A stretch of 64,000 nt of DNA, from positions 1-64,000 of the forward strand of contig CAMPDV010000282.1 of NCBI GenBank assembly GCA_946699065.1. The letters run 5' to 3'. The notes below the pieces were generated by a model, which saw only the letters and a list, made by a program, of their open reading frames with translations, did not search any database and had not been told where the DNA came from. This document shows positions 10,690-21,239 of the stretch, one piece after another; positions within the stretch are counted from its first letter, which is position 1; each line of letters opens with the position of its first letter. The translations under genes were made by a program, and so were the position numbers. Source of the stretch: Loxodes magnus (taxonomy: Eukaryota; Ciliophora; Karyorelictea; Loxodida; Loxodidae).

Positions 10690-12970
10690 CTAAGCACGTT
10701 TTGGTCCATGAATTAGGTTTTATTATATTCTATAAATTTGATGAGTAGTTCTATTAGATTATCGTGCTTATTGAATCCACTTCACCTTTCATTCTAACTG
10801 TTAACACTTTTATTCAAAAGCATCTCTGAGTTTAAAATCTTCTTTGGTTCTTTTTTTGCTGAGTGAACTAATTTAATCTCTTTTTTTCGGACTTTCAAAA
10901 ATGATTATGGTAATCGTCACTTTCTTTCTATCTTAAAAAGTTCTAAAATATCTTTACATACTAATTTTAGAGTTAATAATCAGATTAATATAAACTCTTT
11001 TACATGTTACTCTTCGACCTTGACAACTCTTTTCCCTTTTATTTCTTTTTTCCTTGGCAGATTATCTCAATTTCCTTTATTTAAAAAACTGCTTTTTAAT
11101 TATTTCTTCAATAATTTAAACTTTTCTAGTACTTTCTGTATAAGTACTTACTTTCGTCGTTTAGTCAATATGCTTTAGATATTTTTCTAGATACTGAAGT
11201 TTCTTTTAAAGTGATTTGTTGATCCTTTATAGCTTTAGTTTTTTGGATTTTTATCTGATATAGGTAAACTAGGAACTTTGCATTTAGGCTTTTCTTGTTT
11301 GATTTTATATTCTTGAGCCAAGTTCTACTATTAACCTCTTTTTTGTTATCATTTTTTTAATCTAAGACACTTTTCTTCTTTCTATCTAGCCCTGATTTCT
11401 AAGATGCTTAGCTCAAGTTAGTAGGAGGAACGGATTTATTCTCTAAATTCTTATAATAATTTGGCGTTGCTTGATTCCTTTTTATTCTAGTATTATAGTA
11501 GGTTTTTTAAAACTTGAGGCTTTTCTGCTTACTTATTATCATTGCAAATTAGAGCTTAAATAGCTTTCTAAATTAGATTGGATTTTTAAGTTTTTTAATT
11601 AGAAATTTTTTGAGTAACCTGGCTTTTTTTATCATTTAGACTAATTTAATTTTACTATTTTTCGCTTTTACTTAGATTACTGCTCCACCTGTCGCTCATA
11701 TCTTGATCATTCTTGCATTTTACTAAATTTATTATTTTACTTTATCTAGTGTCTTTGAGCAGATCTGAAGATAGAAATCAGGGAAAATTGAAGGGAGATA
11801 AAAATTTATCCTCAAGATGCTTCTACTTACTTACAGCATTTTGGTCACCTCTCCATATTACCTTTATAAAATTAATTCCTTTAATGACTCGTTAATTTCA
11901 GACAAACTTTAAAGACTTCAGTTAGTTATTTCTCCAAGGATAGCAACGTTTATTTCCCTTATTTTTAGCTGTTTTGCCTTACTAACTTTCAGTTATTTTT
12001 ACTCATTTACTGTATCTTAATTTATTTTTCATGATTGAAAAAGCTGTTGAGTACATTTAAATTTCTCTGCTCCGAAAGTTTATCAGAAATATATCTTTCC
12101 TTGATTTAAATATCCGCCTGAAGATAAAAAAGGCAGCAGATCTTTTTTAATTTTTTTAAATATCTTCTGTTAAACATCTGTTTAGAATTCTACTTCTTGA
12201 TGACTATTTTTCATCTTAAATAACCATTAAAAAATTCTTAAGTTTAGATTCCTTGATTAATAAAGCTGCTTCTACTTTATTGATTACTAGTACTTTAAAT
12301 TATTCCCTGAAATTAAGATTTAGACTAATCTGAATAATTTTAATTCTTTGAAGTATTTTCAGAAATGTCGAATTAATTACCTTTTTTCCATTGAGCTCTT
12401 CTTCTTACTTTAGAGCTGTTATTCGTGCTATTCTTAAGTTTGTTTATTTCTGTTTCTCAGCTATGATAATGATAAAGCTTTTTCATACATGTAGCTATAA
12501 AGATTATAATACTTTTTTTATTCTTTATAGATATAAGGTGAGATGCAGATTTTCATGGATGAAATGTATCTTAGCTAATATGTAGGAAATTAAGAAGAAT
12601 TCTGCACTTCTCCAGAATTTACCTTGATATTCTACTTTTAGAGGTAATAGCATTTTTTTAAAATACCTATAATCATTTTTAAAGGTATTTTAATTTCTTC
12701 ATACGAGCTTTCTTAATAACTTGTTATTTCACTTTCCCCACCTAGAAGACCAGCAATCTATCCAACCTGCTAGCTTAACTGTAATTTTTGGTATTTTTCA
12801 TCAACATAAAAACAATCTAAGGTTTCTATTTTTCCATGCTATTTTATAATAATCTCTCTTCCTTATTCCTTTAGCTAGCTGCTTTATATTTTTGCTTTTT
12901 ATTCTGTTACTCATACTTTTCTAATATCAGTAACTCTTAACCTATTCTTAGAGCTTTAGTATCTACTCTA
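10690..12970 (-). CDS. Minus-strand Gln-rich coding-like region, unknown
   Basis: Pyrimidine-rich on the plus strand, with abundant tta/cta triplets (TAA/TAG Gln codons in the complement). Coding-like stretches include IAGLLGGESEITSYQESSYE (near 12750), CKVPSLPISDKNPKNQSYKG and LSRSKSNMQKSLYQSDYQLQ (near 11000). A 16-nt intron GTAAGTACTTATACAG at 11136-11151 joins two of these stretches in frame. The 3' end lies close to, and convergent with, the membrane-protein gene. Ends, full exon structure and function are not resolved. Confidence 0.4.
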
Positions 12971-12979
12971 AGTATGGGT

Positions 12980-13840
12980 AATATTTACGATTAAAGAGGT
13001 TCTATTGCAAGTCTATTTTTTAAAGGAAAGTCAAGGTTTATACTAATTTCAGGAAATATCAATTTCTAGCAACTTCAAGAGATCAGCATTTCAGGAAACT
13101 TGCTAAACTTAGTTATGATTAACTATCAGCTTTCTCAGTTACTTTTAGGTGATAAACGAGAAGTTTTGGATGTAATTATAGGTTAATTTAAGATTCTGTA
13201 ATGATGATATCTTTCTTTGATATTGTGTCAAGCGTATTAATTTAGTTATGTACTAGGTAATTTAGGTATTTTGCAACTATTCTAATTTATTTTTATGTTT
13301 ACTAGTTTGGTGATATAAAGTTGTAGGTTTATTTGCATAATTAATTTGTTTAATTTGCGTTTTCAGAGATGACTGTAAATATGTAGGAAGTAGTTTTTGA
13401 TGAGTTGGTGGTTATATAATATTGTAGATTTTGTATATTAGGTTGAGATGTATAGGGTATTAAAAATAGGATTTAAATAGTAATTGGCTGAAATATTTGT
13501 ATATGTTTTAGATAATATATTTGGTTATTAGGTTGATTTAGCATAAATGATAGTGAGTTATTGAAATAAAATATAGTAATGTAGTGATGTAAAATTGACT
13601 AATATATTAGTATGTTACATGTTTGTAAGATTATATTAAATATTTAGTTGTGGCTTAATATTTATTATTTATAAATTATCTAAAATTTTAGAGGGAAAAT
13701 TCTTCCATTTTATATTTTAATTTTAATAGTAATTATTCTTCTATTTATTAAGTTATAAGTAATTAAAAGGATTATTATTTAGTTTCATATCTAAATCTCT
13801 TAAAACCAAAAATTACTTTCTTTTTAGTCTATTCAAAAAT
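12980..13840. other. Intergenic, G-rich C-poor on the plus strand
   Basis: Between the minus-strand coding-like region and the RING/B-box gene. From about 13110 to 13640 the plus strand is strongly G over C. No gene or RNA was recognised. Confidence 0.5.
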
Positions 13841-13843
13841 AAA

Positions 13844-14731
13844 ATGCTACCATCTAAATGCGAAGCTTGCGAAAAAGACTTCAACTAAGAGTTTAGAAAG
13901 CCTAGAAAGTTGGATTGTGGATGTATTCTTTGTGAGAGATGTTTGAAAAGCTTCTACAAAATCTAATAGATGTTTAATTGTAAAAAGCACAACATCATCA
14001 CTTATAGACCAATTGAAAAATTAGAAATGGAGGTTTCACATCTTTAAGAGGAGTCAAAATAAAACTTACTGAATATATGTTAAGAGCATAATGAGATTCT
14101 AGCTTTTTATTGTCTGAGTGACAGTATATTAATATGTGAAAAATGCCAATGGAATTCTCATAAGAAGCATCAATGTGGTAGATAAGAGGAAATCGTTCCT
14201 ATTATGTAAGTTCGAATGTAAATGACTTTGAGTGCTATGAAAGAGAGGTTGAATCAATATTCTTCTGTCTTAGGCTAATGATAAATGTAGTTGGCTTAAG
14301 ATTATATGATAAATATAAAATATATAGTATAGATCTATGATAATATCAAGAGAAGTTTAGAGTAAGCATGTGAGGAGTTGGTGATAAGAGTATAGGAGAA
14401 AGGCGAATAGAGTAGGTAGGAAATAAGTTAAAATAATATTTTTGAGATGAGTAAGTAAGTAGAGAGTATCGGATAAATGTAATAGACCACTATATAGTAA
14501 TGTGAGATAAAGAAGAATTAATTAGAGAGATTGGAAGTATAGCTTTAAGAAAATCAAATAAATGAAGAATAAAAATATTCTTAATATTAAGCTATTCTTA
14601 TACCTTAGAATATGGAAGCTTAAGTTTTTTAAAAGATGATGAAAGGGAGTTAGTTTGGTTTAGAATAGGAATTGCATGCTAGATAGAGAGTATAGATATA
14701 ATCCTTTTAAAGAACTATATAACTTTTATGA
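13844..14731 (+). CDS. TRIM-like RING/B-box/coiled-coil protein
   Basis: A single frame of 295 codons from ATG 13844 to TGA 14729-14731. Residues 6-48 form a RING-type finger (CEACEKDFN, then LDCGCILCERC, then FNCKKHN). Residues about 77-115 form a B-box: CQEHNEILAFYC, LICEKCQWNSHKKHQC, with the Cys/His spacing of B-box type 2. The rest is a Gln/Glu-rich coiled coil (QLERLEVQLQENQINEEQK). This RING-B-box-coiled-coil order defines TRIM proteins, which are usually E3 ubiquitin ligases. An internal TGA (GQWQMQ, about codon 147) must be read as Trp, because coiled coil continues beyond it. The gene lies 44 bp from the convergent receptor gene, which supports TGA as the real stop. No C-terminal ligand-binding domain is seen. 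Confidence 0.8.
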
Positions 14732-14775
14732 AGGAGAGTTAGTTGTAGGCTTAATATTATGAGAGTGTTAATTTC

Positions 14776-16636
14776 TCATAAGGAAAGAATAGTAAACAAA
14801 AATAATAAAGCAAGTAACACTACAATTTTTACGATAAATCCTTTCTTAAATTTTTATTTATCTCTTTCTTTAAATGGGCAAGGTTAATATCATCTGTCTT
14901 CGAAAATTCCAATGTTTCCATCTCCTCACATAAAAGGAGTTTTATAATCAAAAATCACATCACAAAAAATACAGTAAGATCTAATTTATTAAAGGCATCA
15001 GGTTCCTTATTCATCTTTTCTATAATTAAAAATAGCTCAAGGCAAAAATTCTCTATCGTTAGTGGAATCTTTAATACTTATTTTCCAGTAGCTCCTATAA
15101 ATTTAACTCTTCTTATTTCTTTTATGATATTGTCTTGATTAGTGTAATTTTCCCCTAATTCGATCAAATTTTTTAAAGCATGTGCTCCTAGTAAAACACT
15201 ATCGAATTCATTAAAGATGTTGTTAGATACTGTAGAAGTTTTAAAATATTCTTGTATTTAATCTTTTATAGACTATCCAAACTCACCTATTTCCCCAATA
15301 AAATCAAATTAAATTGCTCCTTTTAAGACAGTTTAGATTTTATAGATTCTTCTCTTTTTTCTAAAAAATGCTAATTTAACCAGCCAAAGGCTAATATTTC
15401 AAAGTCTCCTTCCCTTGCTCCTAAGTCATATAAATATCTTAGTAAGTATTTAGCATCATCATCATAAACACCTATTATTACCACTCTTGTTTCCTTATAT
15501 ATCTCTTATACCACTAATTTTCAGGTATCGTCTTGACTTTATGAGCTGATGTAATTAATTTATCTTAGTTAGTTTACTATATTTATATTAAAATGATCAG
15601 CTTCTTTTTAAAAATAGTTATAAATACCCTTAGATCATGCATTGTCTTGATAAATAAATCCTATATTTTTCCATCCTTATATTTGACATATTCATGTTAT
15701 CAAAACTGCTAGGTAAGAATCAGAACAAATTGTACGAACGAAAAATGGAAATTTTTTCATATCAGATAAATCGGGAGCAGTGTCGCCTCCAGAAATGCAG
15801 GTTATTGTAAGATTTTATTACTCAAAAAAGTGGTAGAGATCAATAGAATTAGCACTTGTTCCAGGCATAAAATGAATTAGACCATATTAATCCTTTTTTT
15901 GACTTCATTCTTTATATGCATAATCATAATCAAATCATTCTGCACCTGTATACATATTAGCTGACTTGAACTTATAATAAGGTAAGATATTACTAATGGT
16001 ATTTAAATACTAAATGCCATATAGTCTTCCTTAATAATAAGCAGAAATCCATTAAACTTCAACTCCGTCGGGATTTTTATCATCCAAAACCATGCTAAGT
16101 GGAATTTAAATAAGGCTATTATCAGGTGGCGTTGAAGTTCCATCAGGTCATATTATCATCTCACTATAATTAATTTAAGACATACTAGCGGTTCCAACTA
16201 CTTTAATCTAGTTATCTTATATATTCAAAATTTAAAGTTAGATATTTTGACTGGAAAATAACTTCTATACAAGTTGATTTACTTGAGCGTTATTAATAGA
16301 ATGAATCTCCTTTAAAAGGCTAAGAATTTATTAAATAACTAGTTCGACACAGTAAAGCTAATATTCTATCTTATTTTTATTGAATCGTTAGCCAAAGTTT
16401 AATCCTATAAATCCATTTAAGTTAAATTTACCTACTAAATCCCAAGCCAATCATAATAACTCTTCTGGAGTACAATATAAATTACTAAAAGATTATCATA
16501 ATTTTAAATTTTCTTTTTATTGCTTTCGTTTGAAATACCAGTAGTATCTTAGCGATGTACATATCTCCTGCATTATCAGTATTTTTTAAACTCTTATATA
16601 AGAAAATTCTTTCTGTCTGATCTTTAGGTTCAACAT
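14776..16636 (-). CDS. ANF-receptor-like ligand-binding membrane protein
   Basis: The frame shows the type I periplasmic-binding fold of the receptor ligand-binding family (ANF/GABA-B type): APDLSDMKKFPFFVRTICSD, then GWKNIGFIYQDNAWSKGI, then RVVIIGVYDDDAKYLLRYL, then NIIKEIRRVKFIGATGK and DSTNDREFLPWAIFNYRKDE. A single membrane helix, KIVVLLALLFLFTILSL, lies next to the end at TGA 14776-14778. Two frame changes occur. One is explained by a 20-nt GTTAAA...TTTTAG intron at 15361-15380. The other, at an A-run (15081-15084), needs one extra base and is either a sequencing error or a disabling mutation. Starts at 16636 or 16573 are possible; the upstream side runs into an ORF1-like remnant. No kinase, cyclase or channel domain follows the helix, so downstream signalling is unclear. 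Confidence 0.7.
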
Positions 16637-16639
16637 CCA

Positions 16640-17540
16640 TAATCATTCATCGGTATAATTTAAAGGAATATTCTTTCAGTCAGCTCTGTGAATTGGTTGA
16701 ATTTAGTTTCTAATTATTAAATTATTATCTTTGCTGAGCAATTATTTTCAGTTTTTATTCTTATGTGTTAGATATATATTATTTTTCCTTTAAGCTCTTA
16801 TTCGTTTCTTAAAAGTTTAAAATTCTCTTATTGCATAATTTTAAGTTCTTATGGTATATTTTGCTAATCGAAATTTGATTGGGATGAATCCTGTTTAGAA
16901 GAGACTTTTTGCAAGCAATTTTCCATTTTTTTATCATAATAATACCAATAAATAAAATTATTGTGGCTTTATTTGAATTTCAACATTTTTACTACCGCCT
17001 TCTAGTATAATCTGGAGTCTAAAAATAAAAAATTTTATGCTCTCTACCTGTCTTAATGTCTTAGATGATTCTGTCTTTTATCAGTTCTGTTGATTTTTTT
17101 CCTTTTAATTTTTTCTAATCAATTCAGTAGCAACTCTTATTCTCTTTTTATTCTTGTTAAATATATCTTTTTTATTGCATTTATCTTTCATTTTATCAAC
17201 CTCTAGGATTAAAATATTGTATCTTAATCTATTGCTTATAAAAATGTCCTTTTATCTTACAAAATAAGCATTCTTCTCTTTAAGTTTAATAACTTAAATC
17301 TCAATCTTATCGATTTGCATTCTATCTTACATAAATTAATGTAAACCTATTTAATTTTTTATTTCTATTGCATCTCAACTAACTTTTCTACTTTATTTTA
17401 ATTATCTTTTAGTTGCTTTCGTCTTCGAGAATTGACTAATTTGATTTTACTTCGTTTTAAATTTAAATTTAACTAAAAAAATTTGTGGTATCTTCAATTT
17501 TCAGAATATGTTCTTCCAATTGAAGGTATTATATTGTTTT
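16640..17540 (-). mobile_element. LINE ORF1 remnant
   Basis: On the minus strand, LQKVSSKQDSSQSNFDQQ and LETKFNQFTELTERIFLQ (about 16950-16660) match remnants at 43780-44000 and 59440-59700, at both protein and DNA level. Near 17271-17230 a partial knuckle, CLFCKIKGH, lacks the last Cys. Such degeneration and juxtaposition suggest piled-up or broken copies. The receptor gene begins directly at its edge. Confidence 0.65.
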
Positions 17541-17556
17541 TAAATGTTATTATATA

Positions 17557-20500
17557 TCAAGTTTATTGCTCTTCAGAACTAATTTTCTAGTTTAGGTTTT
17601 TTTTTCTTCTAAGTATCTCCTTTCTTGTTCATTTTCAAGCTAACTTTCATTTTTTTCTATTTTCTGTTGTCAATCTTCTTCTTCTTCATCTTCGCTATCG
17701 TTTTCCTCTTCGTTCCAATCTTCTTCTTCCTCATCAATTTTCATCTAATTTTGTTGGACATCTTATTCTTTGTTTTCTTGTTTTTATTATTCTTCATTCT
17801 CTTCATTAAAATTTTCTATTCTTAGATTTGCTTCTTTTTTATTATTTCTCGTATTGCTCTTCTTCTTTCTCTTGTTATAGAATTTCTCGCCTCCTTTTGA
17901 TAAACATTTGAATGAATATTTTTATTTATTCATCCACCATTTCTATTTTTTTCTTAGGAAAAGAGTTTATATATAGTTAATCGTAATTTATTAGTTTCAA
18001 AATATCACACTAACCAATTTTGGAGACCAATCATTCTCTTATATCAATGTAATATATGCACTCCATTACATGTTGGAGAGTGTCATATTCTCTGTATATA
18101 CAAAAAGGGTTTTCAATATCATAATTTCGATCTTTCAGAGTCTTTCGAAATGCGTAAGACTGGCTTCTAATCTTATAGATGCAAATTATTTCTTTCAAAT
18201 ATTTTTTGTTTAATTTCGTGTATGCTATTTTGGGGAATTATCTTAGGTTTTAAAATTGTTCTGTATATATTTATGCAGTAGGGATTCTGCTGAATCTTGA
18301 AAGAGCTAATTCAAAATATGTCTTTTATATTTATGCCTACACATATCTACTGAATTAAGTTAAGTTGTTATTGTGCTCTTTATTATCAATTTCTATTTTA
18401 TAAAATGAGGCCAGTTTCTAAACTTCATCATAATATTGATATCCCTCTTTATAATTATTCTCAAACAATATTCCAATAGATGAATAAGGTTGATTTTAGC
18501 TTTCATTTCTAATCTTAAAGAAAAACCTGAAATACTTAAGAACCATCATGTGTTTGAATGGCATCCAGTTGAGGTCTACAAAGCATGATTCATTAAACGT
18601 ATTTCCTGCTGATTAAAAGGCTTTTCTGGCTATTAACCTCATGCTCTTTTCAATTCTGTTCAAGATTCCATTTATTCCATACTGCACAGTCCAAGGTATT
18701 AAGTCCCCACCGTATTCTGCTTTAGGAAGCATGAACAGTCTACAAAGCATTTTGAAATTTCAAGGTGTTACATTTCTATATCTTGATAATGCAAATACTA
18801 CCTTTTTAATTGCTGAAAGATAGTTTGCAGCAACGTATTTGCAATGGTTTATTAGATTCTTCTTTTGGTGAAAGATCACCCCTAAATATGTGACTTGCTG
18901 TTTCTAAGTTATTGCTTGGTCTCCTATTTTTAAGTCTAGTTTTGTTTCTTTGCTTTTCTTTTTTAAAAACTATAACGTTTCGCATTTGGAGACATTTATT
19001 TTAAGAAATGTCTAATTGAAAATGGAGTTTGCTTCATTAATAAGTGACTACATGTTTTTTTAAGAGTTCGATAATAGGATTAAATCGTCAGCTCAACCTC
19101 TACAAGTGAACCTATTCTTAAAATTAGCACATCTGAATCCTAATATTTCTCCTTTGTTTTCTATATGTCTAATGACAATGTCATAGTATAATAATGCAAG
19201 CACAGGTCCATGCGAACTTCCTTACATCACTCCATTGCTAAATTTCAATTTCTTAGAATTTGTTCCGTCTATAATAAAGGAAGTAGTTAAGTTATTATAA
19301 AATGATTCTAAAGCCAAGATGAGACCTAGTGGTAATTTTACTCTTCTTAGTTATTTAAAAAGAATTCTTCTTTCAATAGAATCAAACATTTTCTCTACGT
19401 CAATTAAAGTTGCAATCAGTTTAGTTTTTCCTTTCGCTTGTTTTCGATAAAGATCTATGATTTATTGGATCACTCATATTTATTAGGTGGTTTATTTCTT
19501 CTTCATAAACCCCATTTAGCTTGAGTGGATTAACTGTCTTTCATAAATTATTGAGTAGAGTCTCTTCGTAAGGGCCTTATCATATAATTTCAAAATAGTG
19601 TTGATAAGGGAAATAGGGCGTCAGTTTTTTCAATCGTCTTTACTTCCTTTTTTGAAAATGGGGATTATGATAGAAGTATTAAGCTCTTCAGGAATCCTTC
19701 CAATTCTAAGCATGTTATTTATAAAAGAATGAAGCATCAACGCTAGATAATATCCTGCATATTTTAGCAGTTCTCCTTTTATTCCATCTGGCCCTGCTGT
19801 TTACCATTAGGAATTAGACTTATAAGTTAGGTAATCTCTTCTATTGTAAAAGGATCGAAATTTTATAAGTAAGAAAAGGGTTAATTTTGAATTTCTATGT
19901 TATTTTCATAAATTGCATCTATTTTCTAGTTACTTAGTTCAATCTATTGGTTAGTTAAATTCGAATGCTTGCTAAATACCTAATTTTCCCATGCTTCTAC
20001 AAACTAGTCCTTCAATTCCTTAATAAAGTTCATCAAATTTTATTGTCTAGGGTTAAGTATTTTCTTTGCCTAAGAAAACATATCTTTTGTGGTTTCATTG
20101 AGGAGTAAGAATCTGTTTTTGGCCTTTTGTTTTTTAAATTTTCATAAATGATGCTAAAAGCTTTTTCATAATGTGTTCGCTCTTTAGTGAAGATCAATGA
20201 TTTCTTAGTTATTCCTCCCTATATATGCTAAAGTTTCTTTGTACAATTAATTTGCTCTCTTTGCTTCGATATATTTTTATGTGAGGTCCTTAGGAAGTCT
20301 ATTATACTTCGGGTCTGGGATAAATGAGCCTAAAACTTAATCTGCATTGTTCTAAATGCAGTCTCTAATATAAGTGTACTAGTCTTCTAAGTTATCTTTA
20401 TCAATTAAGAAGAATACTTCTACTTAATCTTTGAATGAATTCTAATAGATAAATCTATCAATAGGATCCTACAGTCTACTTATTTTGTGCTTTCTCACTT

Positions 20501-21236
20501 TTATTTTTTCAGTTTGAAGATGAGTATGGTATACAAATTCAACTGTGAATGGAATATGATCTGAAAATAAGCTATAATTATGAACCTGAAAATTTCTAAA
20601 TTAATTCATATTCAAGTGATTACTGATGACAATATAATCGTTGCAATACATATTTTTATTCCCTTTATGTAAGCATGTGTTCATATTTGCATCGTTTATT
20701 ATTTCTAAATCGTTTTAGAGAATGAATTCTTAGAATCTATTTGTATTGTCATAGTTGTTAATAGGGTTATCCCCAAAGCCTTATAGTAGTGCGCTAAAAT
20801 CTCCTAATAATATATGTGAGTTGTCAGGAAAAGAATTAAGGAATACATTTATATATTCATATGCTTCGTCTTTTATATTTTCACTCTTGCTGTTATCTGG
20901 CATGTAACAAGATGTTATGAATATATTATCTAGTTTGATTGTAACGAACCTCTCTTGAGCTAATTGTTATATGTTATTCTATTCCGTGCTATTAAGTTAA
21001 TCTCTAACAATTAAGCAAACTCCTCCTCCTTTTTCTGAGTTCTTGAAATAAGTCCTATATCCATTAATAAGTATTGGAGGATAGTCTTATTTTTATCACG
21101 TTTCATTAATTGAGAAAATGTCTAAGTCATTATTTCGTATAAATTCTTCCACGTTTAATTGCTTGCTTCCAATTCCATTTATGTTAATATGTCCAAGCTT
21201 TATTATGCCTATCTCTCTTTGCTTATCGATAGGCAT
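17557..21236 (-). mobile_element. LINE (non-LTR) ORF2: APE endonuclease and reverse transcriptase, decayed
   Basis: From ATG 21236 the frame gives an APE-type endonuclease: KLGHININGIGSKQ, then IFSINETWQKQDYPP (ETW with TGA=Trp), then SCYMPDNS and HILLGDFSALLQGFGDNP. A reverse transcriptase follows: AGPDGIKGELLKYAGYY, IPIFKKGSKDDWKNWRPISL and the catalytic box RGWADDLIL. A C-terminal finger is present (FCIYREYDTLQHVMEC, about 18080), then a Glu/Asp-rich tail at 17900-17620 and a TGA at 17557-17559. At least one one-base break lies near 19800, where NGK and AGPDGI are out of frame, so this copy is probably dead. The element would copy RNA into DNA at a nicked target. The endonuclease Asn-Gly-Asp residues seem kept, except that the usual GDFN is GDFS. 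Confidence 0.88.
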
Positions 21237-21239
21237 CTT

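Noticed and set aside
18641-18823. 60-residue plus-strand open frame under the standard code
   Set aside because: It lies antisense to the reverse transcriptase of the minus-strand LINE, whose motifs are clear; the frame is a shadow.
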